Part shown: positions 27,455 through 36,199 of the stretch, in pieces
Layout of the letters: each line of letters begins with the position of its first letter
Numbering within the stretch: position 1 is the stretch's first letter
Assembly: GCA_965243635.1 (NCBI GenBank)
Contig: OZ251574.1
Coordinates: 2,604,001 to 2,668,000, forward strand
Direction: 5' to 3'
From: Rs1 sp000416275
GTDB lineage: Bacteria > Pseudomonadota > Gammaproteobacteria > Pseudomonadales > Balneatricaceae
DNA length: 64,000 bases
Position numbers and translations under genes: made by a program
The notes under the pieces: model-generated
Seen by the model: only the letters and a program-made list of their open reading frames with translations
The model's database searches: none
What the model was told of the DNA's origin: nothing

Positions 27455-28348
27455 GTGAGTCAACCCTCTAATTGGCCCCTGCCGAACGGAAGTTCAAGAT
27501 TTGTCGTACCTAAGTCAATGATTGGGCAACTGGCAAGTACACCTTTAACCAGCGGTTTATTTCCTAAAGCGTCAGGTTTATATAAAAAAGCTGTCCAACA
27601 CACCATGCTACGTAGAGTGCACGATGATCATTTATTAATATATTGTGTGGAAGGTCAAGGCAGCTTTACCGTTGACAAACTTCGACATTCAGTCACCGCT
27701 GGCGATGTGTTGCTGCTACCTCGGGGGATTGCCCACGCTTATCAATCGAGTGATGACAGACCTTGGACTATCTATTGGATACATTTTTCTGGCGATAAAA
27801 GCAGCGAGTTCATCGAATACCTAAACAGCCAGCAGGATAGTTTTATCATCAATATTGGGGTTAATTCACGGCTGGTAGCCAATTTTGATATTTTACTGGA
27901 GAGCTTACAATCGAGTATCAACTTACCGGCCTTTATTCACGCCGCCAATATGCTGGCACAAATCCTCACTCATATACCCCTGCTGCGCCCTCTAGCCAAA
28001 GCGCAGCGCATGGCCGATAAATTTGATTTGGAATTGATCCATGCGCTCATGCACTCCAACTTACACCAAAAGCTAGATTTAAGCAGCCTAGCGCAAAGCG
28101 TTAATCTGTCTAAATTTCACTTTATTAAATGTTATAAAGAGCTGACCAACACCACGCCGATTAATTACTTCATACATTTGAAAATTGAAAGAGCCTGCCA
28201 CTTGTTAGACATCTCGACCAAACCAATCCAAGAAATCAGTTTCAATTTAGGCTATGAAGATAGTTACTACTTCTCCAGGATATTCAAGAAAGTGATGGGG
28301 ATTTCCCCTAATCAGTATCGAAAGATGCGCAATAGCACCTTTTTATAA
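27455..28348 (+). CDS. mmsR: AraC-family regulator, probable activator of the mms valine operon
   Basis: 297-residue AraC-type activator: an N-terminal cupin domain (CVEGQGSFTVDKLRHSVTAG, then DVLLLPRGIAHAYQ) binds effector, and the C-terminal double helix-turn-helix (about 195-290) includes LSSLAQSVNLSKFHFIKCYK and ISFNLGYEDSYYFSRIFKKV. Divergent placement next to mmsA matches MmsR of pseudomonads, which responds to 3-hydroxyisobutyrate. The start is a GTG; no in-frame ATG gives the same N-terminus, and the ribosome site is weak. Family B copy 3 sits just upstream, so its 5' leader and promoter may derive from that element. Confidence 0.85.
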   Translation: MSQPSNWPLPNGSSRFVVPKSMIGQLASTPLTSGLFPKASGLYKKAVQHTMLRRVHDDHLLIYCVEGQGSFTVDKLRHSVTAGDVLLLPRGIAHAYQSSDDRPWTIYWIHFSGDKSSEFIEYLNSQQDSFIINIGVNSRLVANFDILLESLQSSINLPAFIHAANMLAQILTHIPLLRPLAKAQRMADKFDLELIHALMHSNLHQKLDLSSLAQSVNLSKFHFIKCYKELTNTTPINYFIHLKIERACHLLDISTKPIQEISFNLGYEDSYYFSRIFKKVMGISPNQYRKMRNSTFL

Positions 28349-28463
28349 GGTACTTATAACGATATTAGAAGGTTCTGTGGGATTTTAATGTTGCTTGAGG
28401 AATACTTGAAGAATAGCTGAGAGATGCTTTTTTGTAGCGAGACAATCACACGGAGTGAAACTG

Positions 28464-28474
28464 CAGAGGTCTCA
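28464..28474. repeat. Family B end remnant
   Basis: CTGCAGAGGTCTC-like sequence matching one family B terminus, without a recognisable partner end, between the convergent mmsR and amaB genes. Confidence 0.4.
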
Positions 28475-28553
28475 GGATAAGAGTGATAATTTGGCCGCAG
28501 TATCCGCGTGTTGTCACGATGACAACCCCTTCAACTGAGACCAAATGTAAAGC

Positions 28554-28582
28554 TTTAATCCCCGGTTAGTTTAGGGATTAAA
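28554..28582. terminator. Hairpin after amaB, between convergent genes
   Basis: TTTAATCCC and GGGATTAAA pair perfectly around an 11-nt loop just beyond the amaB stop codon. A second small hairpin, TTGTCA-CGA-TGACAA, lies at 28511-28525. Either may end transcription from mmsR or amaB; neither has a U tract. Confidence 0.5.
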
Positions 28583-28586
28583 TCAA

Positions 28587-30101
28587 CTAATCAAAATCAG
28601 ATAAATCTAATTTGATGCCTTGCGCTAATGGCAGTTCTTTTGAGTAGTTTAGCGTCGATGTCATTCTGCGCATGTAAACTTTCCATGCGTCAGATCCACT
28701 TTCACGTCCACCACCAGTTTCTTTCTCGCCGCCAAATGCGCCGCCAATTTCAGCACCTGATGTGCCTATATTGACGTTTGCAATGCCACAGTCACTGCCG
28801 CTCTCTGAGGTGAATATCTCAGCTTCAAGCACGTCTCTAGTGAAAATTGCTGAAGAAAGTCCTTGAGGAACATCGTTTTGACGATGAATGGCCTCTTCTA
28901 GATCTGTATATTTGAAAACATACAAAATAGGAGCGAAAGTTTCTTCTCTAACATTATCAACGTCGCCTTGCATCTCAACAATAGCAGGTTGTACATAGTA
29001 TCCAGCGGGGTACTTGTCTTCAAGAACACGCTCTCCACCAATGATGTCACCACCATTTTTCTTCGCCAATACTAGCGCTGCTTGCATGTTGTTGAATGCA
29101 TCTTTATCGACGAGCGGGCCAACTAAGATACTTTCATCTAATGGATCGCCAATTTTCACTTGAGCATAGGCACGCTTCAATTTAGGGACTAGCTGATCGT
29201 AAACATCTGCGTGTACAAAGATACGACGCGTTGATGTGCAGCGCTGACCACAGGTACCTACTGCACCGAAGAGTATTCCCTGAAAGGCAATGGATAAATC
29301 AGCAGTTGGCGCAACGATAATCGCATTATTGCCGCCTAATTCTAGAAGTGATCTGCCAAAGCGCTTGGCAACTTGAGTGCCGACCAATCGACCCATAGCA
29401 CTGCTTCCGGTAGCACTAATCACTGGTACTTTAGTACTGGCAACTAGCTGCTCGCCAGCTTCTCTCTCGCCAATAATGATCTGCGATAAGTATTCCGGAG
29501 CGTCATCACCGAATTCAGCGACAGCTTGAGCAAAAATTTTCTGACAGGCAATAGCTGTTAGAGGCGTTTTTTCTGATGGCTTCCAAAGCACACTATTTCC
29601 GCAGACAACTGCAAGCGCAGTATTCCAAGCCCATACCGCGACTGGGAAGTTAAAAGCAGAGATAACACCAATAGGTCCCATTGGCTGCCAATATTCACGC
29701 ATCTTATGGCTTGGACGTTCAGAGGCAATCGTTAGACCGTACAACTGACGCGCTTGGCCTACCGCGAAATCACAAATATCGATCATTTCCTGAACTTCAC
29801 CTAAGCCCTCTTGATAGATTTTGCCACATTCAAGACTGACTAAAGAACCTAGCGCCTCTTTCTTGTCTCTTAATATATTGCCTAAAATTCTAACCAACTC
29901 TCCACGACGAGGAGCAGGTACATTGCGCCACTCTTTGAAAGCCACTTGTGCCTGATCAATTTTACTATCGATCGCCGCACTAGAATCTATTTTCACTTGG
30001 CCTATTCTAGCGCCGTCAGTGGGACTGAATACCGCTAAAGTACCACCGTTTATATCTGTATCTTGTAAATCCAGTTGTTTAAATATCTCTTTAATATCCA
30101 T
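28587..30101 (-). CDS. amaB: Delta1-piperideine-6-carboxylate / L-2-aminoadipate semialdehyde dehydrogenase
   Basis: ALDH7-family enzyme oxidising aminoadipate semialdehyde to 2-aminoadipate in lysine/pipecolate breakdown. It has 504 residues with general base Glu254 in SLLELGGNNA and catalytic Cys288 in GTCGQRCTSTRR. The ALDH7-type C-terminal region GIANVNIGTSGAEIGGAFGG is present. It lies 4 bp downstream of the FAD oxidase gene, reproducing the amaA-amaB pair known from Pseudomonas. ATG start at 30101. Confidence 0.9.
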   Translation of the reverse strand: MDIKEIFKQLDLQDTDINGGTLAVFSPTDGARIGQVKIDSSAAIDSKIDQAQVAFKEWRNVPAPRRGELVRILGNILRDKKEALGSLVSLECGKIYQEGLGEVQEMIDICDFAVGQARQLYGLTIASERPSHKMREYWQPMGPIGVISAFNFPVAVWAWNTALAVVCGNSVLWKPSEKTPLTAIACQKIFAQAVAEFGDDAPEYLSQIIIGEREAGEQLVASTKVPVISATGSSAMGRLVGTQVAKRFGRSLLELGGNNAIIVAPTADLSIAFQGILFGAVGTCGQRCTSTRRIFVHADVYDQLVPKLKRAYAQVKIGDPLDESILVGPLVDKDAFNNMQAALVLAKKNGGDIIGGERVLEDKYPAGYYVQPAIVEMQGDVDNVREETFAPILYVFKYTDLEEAIHRQNDVPQGLSSAIFTRDVLEAEIFTSESGSDCGIANVNIGTSGAEIGGAFGGEKETGGGRESGSDAWKVYMRRMTSTLNYSKELPLAQGIKLDLSDFD

Positions 30102-30105
30102 GACA

Positions 30106-31380
30106 CTACCTTATTATATGATCACTGAAATGTGAAAGTTGGCTGCCTATCTCGTAAACAGCCGCTCGTAATTGGTTAAAACTAATTGTTTTAGCCTTGT
30201 TGAATGGCAATGCCAGCTCAGCACTGCCTATCTGATTGGTTAAATACTCTGCGATTTCTTTTCCCGCGACTGTCGCGCCGGCAATACCCCGTCCGCTATA
30301 GCCCATTATTTGAATTATATCTTTATCTATTTCAGCAAGTTGCGGGATGTTGTTACTGCTCTTTGCAATGCGCCCTGCCCAGGCGTATTGATACTCGAGC
30401 TCGCCTATCTCAGGAAATGTTTTACTGATCACATGCTTGGACCAATGTTTAAGCCCCCGCGCATCTTTGCTGTGTATATTACCGACAGTGCCCACCAGCA
30501 GACGCCCGTCGCTATCGGTGCGAAAAGAGCGCATCACCATGCCGGTATCCCAACAGCCATTATTATCTGGCAAGCATAGTAGTCGCTGCTCTTCACTGAG
30601 CGGCTGACTCGCCAGCTGGCTGTAATACAAAGGCGTGTACAATTGTTGCGAATAACTTAAATGCGTTTCGTAGGCATTAGTTGCCAAAACTACTTTATCG
30701 GCGTTAACTGTCCCTGATTTTGTGCTGAGCTGTAATTTCTTTTGCCGACGCTGAATATCCAATACCGGGGACTGCTCATAGAGTTGCACGCCCTTGTGCA
30801 CCGCGATTTTTCCCAGACCTTGGCAGTATTTCAAAGGGTGTAAAGTACCGGCTTTATTGTCTATTAAAGCCCCGTAATAGCCCTCGGCTTTGGTCTTCGC
30901 ATAAGCTGCTTGTCGATCTAATAAATCAATGTTGGCACCGTAGGCACGAAGCTGCTGTTGACGCTCTACTAGATATTTTATCGACGCTTTCGAGTGCGCT
31001 AGATGCAAAGTACCATTATTTTGATAGTCACAATCTAGCTGGTATTGATTGATCAGCGCTTCAACATACTGGGGAGCATCGATTAAAAATTGATTTAATT
31101 TTTGCCCAGCTTTTGCCCCCAGTAAAGATTCGGTTTCTTTAGGCATAATCCATAAGCCCGGGTTGGTGAGTCCAACGTTGCGCCCCGAGGCGCCCTCACC
31201 TATATTTGCAGCTTCTAGCACTGCCACTTTTACGCCTTGTTGCGCCAAGTGTAGTGCGCAAGACAGGCCGCTAAAACCAGCGCCGACGATGGCAACATCT
31301 ACATCAATCTGGTCCTGCAATTGATTATTTGCGATCGTGGATGGTGATTGATGTCGAGTTGCCTGCCACAAATTTTTCAC
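30106..31380 (-). CDS. amaA: FAD-dependent oxidase, probable L-pipecolate oxidase
   Basis: DAO-type flavoprotein of 424 residues. The dinucleotide-binding motif VAIVGAGFSGLSCALHLAQQ (about 29-48) is followed by a VLEA acidic end and EGASGRNVGLTNPG, the flavin-contacting segment of this family. It would oxidise pipecolate to piperideine-6-carboxylate, the substrate of the next gene's enzyme. The pairing with amaB supports the assignment; residues alone would only say DAO-family amine oxidase. ATG start at 31380. Confidence 0.85.
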   Translation of the reverse strand: MKNLWQATRHQSPSTIANNQLQDQIDVDVAIVGAGFSGLSCALHLAQQGVKVAVLEAANIGEGASGRNVGLTNPGLWIMPKETESLLGAKAGQKLNQFLIDAPQYVEALINQYQLDCDYQNNGTLHLAHSKASIKYLVERQQQLRAYGANIDLLDRQAAYAKTKAEGYYGALIDNKAGTLHPLKYCQGLGKIAVHKGVQLYEQSPVLDIQRRQKKLQLSTKSGTVNADKVVLATNAYETHLSYSQQLYTPLYYSQLASQPLSEEQRLLCLPDNNGCWDTGMVMRSFRTDSDGRLLVGTVGNIHSKDARGLKHWSKHVISKTFPEIGELEYQYAWAGRIAKSSNNIPQLAEIDKDIIQIMGYSGRGIAGATVAGKEIAEYLTNQIGSAELALPFNKAKTISFNQLRAAVYEIGSQLSHFSDHIIR

Positions 31381-31407
31381 TAAATTACTTCCTAATTAAT
31401 CTGTTAG

Positions 31408-32454
31408 CTATTTAAAGCGATCGATAACAGTGACGCCGACACCTGTGAATTCATCCATTTTAGGCAATTCAATGACAGATTGACTGAGACTGATGGTTCT
31501 TCCAATCAGCAGTTCAGGGGCTAATTTGCCGCTTTTTATCATGTTTAATAATTCAGGGTAGCGATGTGCCTGCATACCGTGACTACCGTAAATTTCTAAC
31601 TCGTCACTGATCACGCGATCCATCGGGATTGCCGCTTGAGCATCTGTCCCCGCCATCAGGCCCACCTGAATGTGCCGCCCGCGTTTACGCAGGTTTAATA
31701 TTGAGTTGCGACAAGTAATGTGACTGCCTAATGCATCGACAGAAACATGTACTCCGCCCTGGCTTAAGGTTTTAATCTCAGCCACTAAATCAGTAGCTTG
31801 GCTCGCATTCAAGGTCAAGAGCGCGCCGATGCTTTTAGCAGTGGCCAATTTTTCATCACAGATATCAATCGCGATAACATTCGCCCCGAGAGCTGTGGCG
31901 ATCATAATGGCCGATAAACCCACCCCGCCACAGCCATGCACTGCCACCCATTGGCCGGCACTGACATTTCCCTGATCTACAATCGCCCGAAAAGCGGTGA
32001 CAAACCGACAGCCTAAGCTGGCTGCGGTGACAAAATTAATTTCAGCGGGGAGTGCCACTAAATTTGTATCCGCATAATCTATAGCGACATATTCAGCATA
32101 GGAGCCCCATGCCGTGAAACCCGGTTGAAATTGATGATCGCATACTTGATGGTTGCCGCTGATACACTGCCGGCAACTGCCACAGCCACAGACAAATGGC
32201 AAGGTCACCCGATCGCCCACGGCCCAATTAAGGGTATCTTTGCCAACCGCTTCGATGGTTCCCGCCAGTTCATGGCCAGGTATATGAGGCAGACAAATAT
32301 CGGGATCGTGGCCCATCCAACCATGCCAATCACTACGACATAATCCGGTCGCGCCCACTTTAATAACCACACCTTTGAGGCTCGGCGTCGGGTCGTCTAC
32401 AGTGACGATGGATAATGGTTGTTGAAATTGAGTATAGATGGCCGCTTTGATAAT
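31408..32454 (-). CDS. Zinc-dependent alcohol dehydrogenase (MDR family)
   Basis: Medium-chain dehydrogenase with catalytic-zinc motif GATGLCRSDWHGW, GHELAGTIEAVG, the structural-zinc cysteines in CGCGSCRQCISGNHQVC, and Rossmann motif VHGCGGVGLSA. A GTG at 32370 would omit the conserved first strand. The in-frame sequence upstream encodes IIKAAIYTQFQQPLSIVTVD, which matches the MKAAxY family N-terminus, yet has no ATG, GTG or TTG. Translation may begin at ATT (32454) or ATC (32451), the latter with AGGAG at ideal spacing, or the start codon has mutated. Substrate unknown; it may act with the ama genes downstream. Confidence 0.8.
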   Translation of the reverse strand: MIKAAIYTQFQQPLSIVTVDDPTPSLKGVVIKVGATGLCRSDWHGWMGHDPDICLPHIPGHELAGTIEAVGKDTLNWAVGDRVTLPFVCGCGSCRQCISGNHQVCDHQFQPGFTAWGSYAEYVAIDYADTNLVALPAEINFVTAASLGCRFVTAFRAIVDQGNVSAGQWVAVHGCGGVGLSAIMIATALGANVIAIDICDEKLATAKSIGALLTLNASQATDLVAEIKTLSQGGVHVSVDALGSHITCRNSILNLRKRGRHIQVGLMAGTDAQAAIPMDRVISDELEIYGSHGMQAHRYPELLNMIKSGKLAPELLIGRTISLSQSVIELPKMDEFTGVGVTVIDRFK

Positions 32455-32724
32455 GACGCTCCTAAAACATGAAAAAATAGCGTTCGCTAAACACCCCTAC
32501 TAAATTATAAAAGTTGAGCTTTTAAAGCAACTAACTAGGGGCTGTTTATAGGCTAAAATCCGCTTAGAATTTCTATAGGGGGTATAGGTAATAACGAATA
32601 CGGAGGCGAATTAGCAGCTGTTGAGCAGCAATTGATCGAATTGTTGAAGAGAATTTAGGGAGATTAGGATGGTCGGAGCTATAAACCACCTCTCTAAACG
32701 ATTAACAGACACTGCTACTTAATA
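32455..32724. other. Intergenic region upstream of alcohol dehydrogenase
   Basis: About 270 bp before the IS110-family element. A short open stretch near 32590-32657 encodes NNEYGGELAAVEQQLIELLK and ends in TAG. It has no start or recognised family and may be the tail of a lost gene. No RNA gene or clear terminator was seen. Confidence 0.3.
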
Positions 32725-32734
32725 CCTGAATCAG
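32725..32734. repeat. Family A copy 7, left tip (cut off by IS110-family insertion)
   Basis: CCTGAATCAG is the first 10 bp of a family A element whose remainder resumes at 34091 (AGTGACTTCACTGCGCC). Joining the two restores the normal terminus, so the IS entered the terminal repeat with at most a 2-bp AG core repeated. Confidence 0.85.
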
Positions 32735-32808
32735 ATAATGGGACTCCCCCACACCGAACATGTGGAGTAATATTCAAGTTACGACACAAAAATATTGGGA
32801 GTCCGAAA

Positions 32809-33846
32809 ATGCATAATACTAGAGTTGGCGTTGATTTAGCAAAAGATGTAATTCAAGTTTGTATCTACAGCAACCATAAGGTCATATCTAATACAGAAAT
32901 GACAACGGCTGAGTTCTCTCTCTGGCTAGTGTGCTTTAAACCCACTTTTATTGTTTTTGAAGCTTGCGGTATGTCTAACTATTGGCTGCAAGCAGCTCGC
33001 AAGGCGGGCCATGATGCACGCCTTGTAAGTGCTAAGCTTGTCTCTCTCGTCAGACAAAATCAAAAAACGGATGCGAATGATGCATTGGCTATTGTCCAAA
33101 CCACTTTCTTACCGGATGTTAAATACATCTCTGGAAAGTCAATGGAACAGCAACAACTGCAGTCCATTAACCGTTTCAGAGATCTTGCTGATAAACAACA
33201 CACCGCTTTACTGAACCAAATCTCAGCGTTATTGGCAGAGTTTAATATTAAAGCTTCTTACAAAACTCGTGGCCTAGGAGCTTTAATAAAAAGTACATTA
33301 GAAGATGCTGAAAACAACCTTACTCATGAGTTCAGAGAAGCCCTTAATGTCGCTTGGCAACAATGTTTGGTGATTAAACAGTCTCTCGATGCTTACAACC
33401 GCTGTTTGCTTAACTCGATTGAGCAACATGCAGAATGTAAAAGGCTACTCAAACTCGAAGGTGTAGGGGTTATCAATGCGATCAATCTGTATGTTGCTTT
33501 AGGGTGTTGTGATTTGGGCGTTTTCAAAAAAGGTAAAGATGCCTCTGCATGCATAGGTGTCACGCCTATCCAGCATTCATCAGGAGGAAAGGTTAAACTC
33601 GGTTCGATCGGAAAATCATCTAAGAACAGGAAACTGCGAAGTCAGTTGATTCTAGGAGCGATGTCGGCGGTACGGCAAATGGTAAAGAGGCCTGCTGTTA
33701 CTAAAAAAGAAGCATGGGTCCAAGAGTTAGTAAAAAGAAGAGGGCAACGCTGCGCTGCTGTTGCACTGGCAAATAAAACGATACGAACAGCGTTCGCCAT
33801 GCTAACGAAAGATACGGAATACAAAGCGGAACTTATTGCTGGTTAA
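32809..33846 (+). CDS. IS110-family transposase (IS1111 group)
   Basis: 345-residue DEDD recombinase. The N-terminal RuvC-like domain has VGVDLAKDVIQV with the first aspartate at 9, FIVFEACGMSNYW with the glutamate, and KTDANDALAI with the DxxD pair. The C-terminal Tnp domain has LLKLEGVGVINAINLYVALG and ACIGVTPIQHSSGGKVKLGS, including the serine region used for strand cleavage. Length is typical and no frameshift is seen, so it may be active. GGGAGTCCG precedes the ATG and overlaps a GGGAGTCC-type end motif. It would work with a bridge/seeker RNA from the 3' non-coding region. Confidence 0.95.
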   Translation: MHNTRVGVDLAKDVIQVCIYSNHKVISNTEMTTAEFSLWLVCFKPTFIVFEACGMSNYWLQAARKAGHDARLVSAKLVSLVRQNQKTDANDALAIVQTTFLPDVKYISGKSMEQQQLQSINRFRDLADKQHTALLNQISALLAEFNIKASYKTRGLGALIKSTLEDAENNLTHEFREALNVAWQQCLVIKQSLDAYNRCLLNSIEQHAECKRLLKLEGVGVINAINLYVALGCCDLGVFKKGKDASACIGVTPIQHSSGGKVKLGSIGKSSKNRKLRSQLILGAMSAVRQMVKRPAVTKKEAWVQELVKRRGQRCAAVALANKTIRTAFAMLTKDTEYKAELIAG

Positions 33847-34075
33847 TAGAGTAACGCACAAAGGGTTAAACAATAAAAATGCTAAATCGAAGATAAAAAT
33901 CAGCGGATAAAATCAGTAAGTCACTAAGAGTCTAAAGCACGACAAATTTAGAACTCGACATTCAGAATTGATCGTCCGTTCGCGTAAATATCAAAGAGCC
34001 TGGGTTCGCTACTCAATTAGAGCTCGTACATAAGTAAGCATTAAATTCTTCGAAATACATTTTTACTGTTGACAA
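33847..34075 (+). ncRNA. Candidate bridge (seeker) RNA of the IS1111-group element
   Basis: Non-coding 3' part of the element, where IS1111-group guide RNAs are encoded. Two guide-like blocks share one layout. At 33911-33925, AATCAG-TAAG-TCACT: AATCAG equals the left target (..GAATCAG) and AAGTCACT is the reverse complement of the target's AGTGACTT. At 34028-34043, ACATAAG-TAAG-CATTA: ACATAAG equals the right end of the element plus core, and CATTA is the complement of TAATG at its left end. A stem GAGTCTAAA/TTTAGAACTC lies between them. Exact RNA ends and fold are inferred. Confidence 0.65.
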
Positions 34076-34090
34076 GGGGGAGTCCACATA

Positions 34091-34242
34091 AGTGACTTCA
34101 CTGCGCCACATAGCGCAAGCTCTTGATTTTACAGCGGTTAGAAAAATACCCGCTGAACCTATGGGTGCAGCTAAGATTTTTCAATTCCACTGTAGAACCA
34201 ATATCTTACACTCTGTATTCACTTTGAAGTCACGGATTCAGG
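34091..34242. repeat. Family A foldback element, copy 7, main part
   Basis: Continuation of the copy split by the IS110-family element: AGTGACTTCACTGCGCC to TCACGGATTCAGG. With the 10-bp tip at 32725 it rebuilds a full 160-bp element. It lies just downstream of the hotdog thioesterase gene. Confidence 0.88.
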
Positions 34243-34302
34243 AAATAGTTTGAGAGGGGACCTGTATTTTTATAGTTTAGGCTGTACCCGCCTTAAGTAA
34301 GT

Positions 34303-34800
34303 TTAAGACGCCGCCATTGAATTGGGCATTTTTATAGCGATCACTTGCCCTGTGACGCACAATTTATCGCCCGCATACAACTTAATAGCAACGGTGATTT
34401 TTCTTTCTTTAACTTCAACAAAATCACCGATTAGTGTTAATTCAACGCCCAGCGGGGTTGGCGCTAGATAACTTACGTTTAAATTACCGGTCACGAAACG
34501 CATTTGAGGTGCTGAGCCTAGCTCCCTGCCTTGGGCTTTATAGGCCATTGCCGACGCACTGCCGGTGCCATGACAATCGATCAGGGAGGCAAGCAAACCA
34601 CCGTAGACGAACCCTGGCAATGCCATATGGCAATCTAACGGCGTAAAGCGGGCAATGGTTTGCTCACCGTGCCAATAGCTTTTGATTTGATGGCCATCGG
34701 CGTTGAGCGTGCCACAGCCATAACAGTGGCTAAAGTCATCCGGGTAGGCTTGCTGAAAAGCCTGCTGCTCAGTGCTCTGAGCAGATTCTAAGTCACTCAT
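34303..34800 (-). CDS. PaaI-type hotdog thioesterase
   Basis: 165-residue single hotdog-fold protein. HCYGCGTLNADGHQIKSYWH at the N-terminus and GFVYGGLLASLIDCHGTGSA, containing the helix with the likely catalytic acid, match the YiiD/PaaI-like acyl-CoA thioesterases. It would release acids from CoA and so balance the two CoA ligases in this cluster. It is the last gene of the minus-strand transporter/ligase cluster, 121 bp after the PaaK-like ligase gene, with a degenerate family A copy in between. Confidence 0.85.
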   Translation of the reverse strand: MSDLESAQSTEQQAFQQAYPDDFSHCYGCGTLNADGHQIKSYWHGEQTIARFTPLDCHMALPGFVYGGLLASLIDCHGTGSASAMAYKAQGRELGSAPQMRFVTGNLNVSYLAPTPLGVELTLIGDFVEVKERKITVAIKLYAGDKLCVTGQVIAIKMPNSMAAS

Positions 34801-34821
34801 TTAATTATCCTTGTCAAATAT

Positions 34822-34916
34822 CTGAAACAGTGATTTCACTGCGCTGCGCTGCAATAAACAACACAGCACAGCACCAGCTCTCAATTCACTTGGGAGCCTT
34901 TAGCCACAAATTCAGA
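34822..34916. repeat. Degenerate family A copy
   Basis: CTGAAACAGTGATTTCACTGC at one side and an ACAAATTCAG end at the other, with a shortened and diverged centre, between the thioesterase and PaaK-like genes. Recognised only from its ends. Confidence 0.5.
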
Positions 34917-34921
34917 AAACA

Positions 34922-36199
34922 TTAAGAAATCGCTCTTAAATCGGTAATTACTTTACCATCATTGAGCAAACTGTCGATCGCGACCAAAATAACTTTGCCA
35001 TTTAAATTAGTCACCGATTTTAGACGGCTGGCGATAGCTTCCACAAGCTTAGCCGCGTCATCTTGTTGCGCCCCACCGGTTAAATAAGCAGCGCTTACTT
35101 CACAGTATAAAGTCATCGTATCATTATGATTTTGCTGATCAACTTGTAATTTTAGTTTGATTATTTGCGCTTGCTGTAAACGCACTTTTTCAAGTTGCTC
35201 TGGGTGCACGAACATCCCTTTTACTTTGCAAGTCTGATCCGCTCTGCCCAGCCAACCTTTGATCCGCATATTGGTTCGCTGACACAAACTAGCAGGGTTG
35301 ATGGCAGTTGGTGTCAGTACCGCGGACAAATCCCCCGTGGCAAAGCGAATTAACGGATAATCAGGGTTGAAACTAGTGACTACAACTTCGCCAATTTCCC
35401 CGTCGGCAACCGTGTGCAAAGTGCCTGGCCTGACGATTTCGACAATGATATCTTCGCTAATAATTAAGCCGTCATGTGGAGCTGTTTCATAGCCAATCAA
35501 TCCTATATCGGCGGTTGCATACGCTTGTAATGCCTGTATGCCGGCGCGCTTAAATTCCGCCCTCAATGCTGGCATAAATGCTTCACCGGTAACTAAGGCT
35601 TTGCTAATACTAGAGATATCCAGCTGCTGGCTCGCGGCTTTATCGAGTAATATTTTAAGGAACGAGGGGGTGCCACAATAGCCTTGGGGCTGCAGACTTT
35701 CAATAACATTTAACTGTTGATCCGTCTGTCCAGGCCCCGCTGGAATTACCGTGCAACCGCAAGCTCGGGCACCAGAATCAAGTATAAAACCGCCTGGCGT
35801 CAAATGGTATGACAGGCAATTTTGTACTTTATCGCCTTTTCTAAAGCCCGCCGCATGAAACGCCTGCCCCATTCTCCACCAGTCATGCGCGCTGTTTTCC
35901 GGCTCGTTGATCGGTCCCGGTGATTGGAATATGCGCTCTACTTTTCCAGTGCTGCTGGTTAATCCAGCAAAGGGCGGGCTTTGTTTTTGCAGTGCAATAA
36001 GATCAGACTTACGGGTTATCGGCAAGGTCGATAAGCTGGCCCTAGAGTCAATTGTGGCTCCCTCTATACTCGCTAAGGTTTTCGCATAGTAAGTACTATG
36101 CGCTTTAGCATAGTCAATAAAAGGCGCAAGCTTACCGAGTAAAATCCGCTCTCTTTGGTTCGGATCTTGGGTTTCTTGAGAACTAAAATACTTAGACAT
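34922..36199 (-). CDS. PaaK-like adenylate-forming CoA ligase
   Basis: 425-residue member of the phenylacetate-CoA ligase branch of AMP-forming enzymes. LTSSTGKVERIFQSPGP occupies the P-loop position, QAYATADIGLIGYE the adenine-binding segment, and DYPLIRFATGDLSAVL the hinge region with the conserved aspartate. The C-terminal domain is present but shorter and less conserved than PaaK. It follows livF on the same strand, suggesting that it activates the acid brought in by the transporter. Substrate cannot be specified. Confidence 0.85.
   Translation of the reverse strand: MSKYFSSQETQDPNQRERILLGKLAPFIDYAKAHSTYYAKTLASIEGATIDSRASLSTLPITRKSDLIALQKQSPPFAGLTSSTGKVERIFQSPGPINEPENSAHDWWRMGQAFHAAGFRKGDKVQNCLSYHLTPGGFILDSGARACGCTVIPAGPGQTDQQLNVIESLQPQGYCGTPSFLKILLDKAASQQLDISSISKALVTGEAFMPALRAEFKRAGIQALQAYATADIGLIGYETAPHDGLIISEDIIVEIVRPGTLHTVADGEIGEVVVTSFNPDYPLIRFATGDLSAVLTPTAINPASLCQRTNMRIKGWLGRADQTCKVKGMFVHPEQLEKVRLQQAQIIKLKLQVDQQNHNDTMTLYCEVSAAYLTGGAQQDDAAKLVEAIASRLKSVTNLNGKVILVAIDSLLNDGKVITDLRAIS

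Larger units (their letters stand above)
32735..34092 (+). mobile_element. IS110-family element, IS1111 group, inserted in a family A terminus
   Basis: About 1358 bp. Subterminal inverted repeats GGACTCCCCC (32741-32750) and GGGGGAGTCC (34076-34085) lie 5-6 bp inside the ends, as in the IS1111 group. An AG dinucleotide occurs at both junctions (32733-32734 and 34091-34092), so the exact boundary is ambiguous by 2 bp; no longer target duplication is present. The transposase starts 74 bp from the left end, and about 245 bp of non-coding sequence follow it, the location of the guide RNA in IS1111-type elements. Confidence 0.92.
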
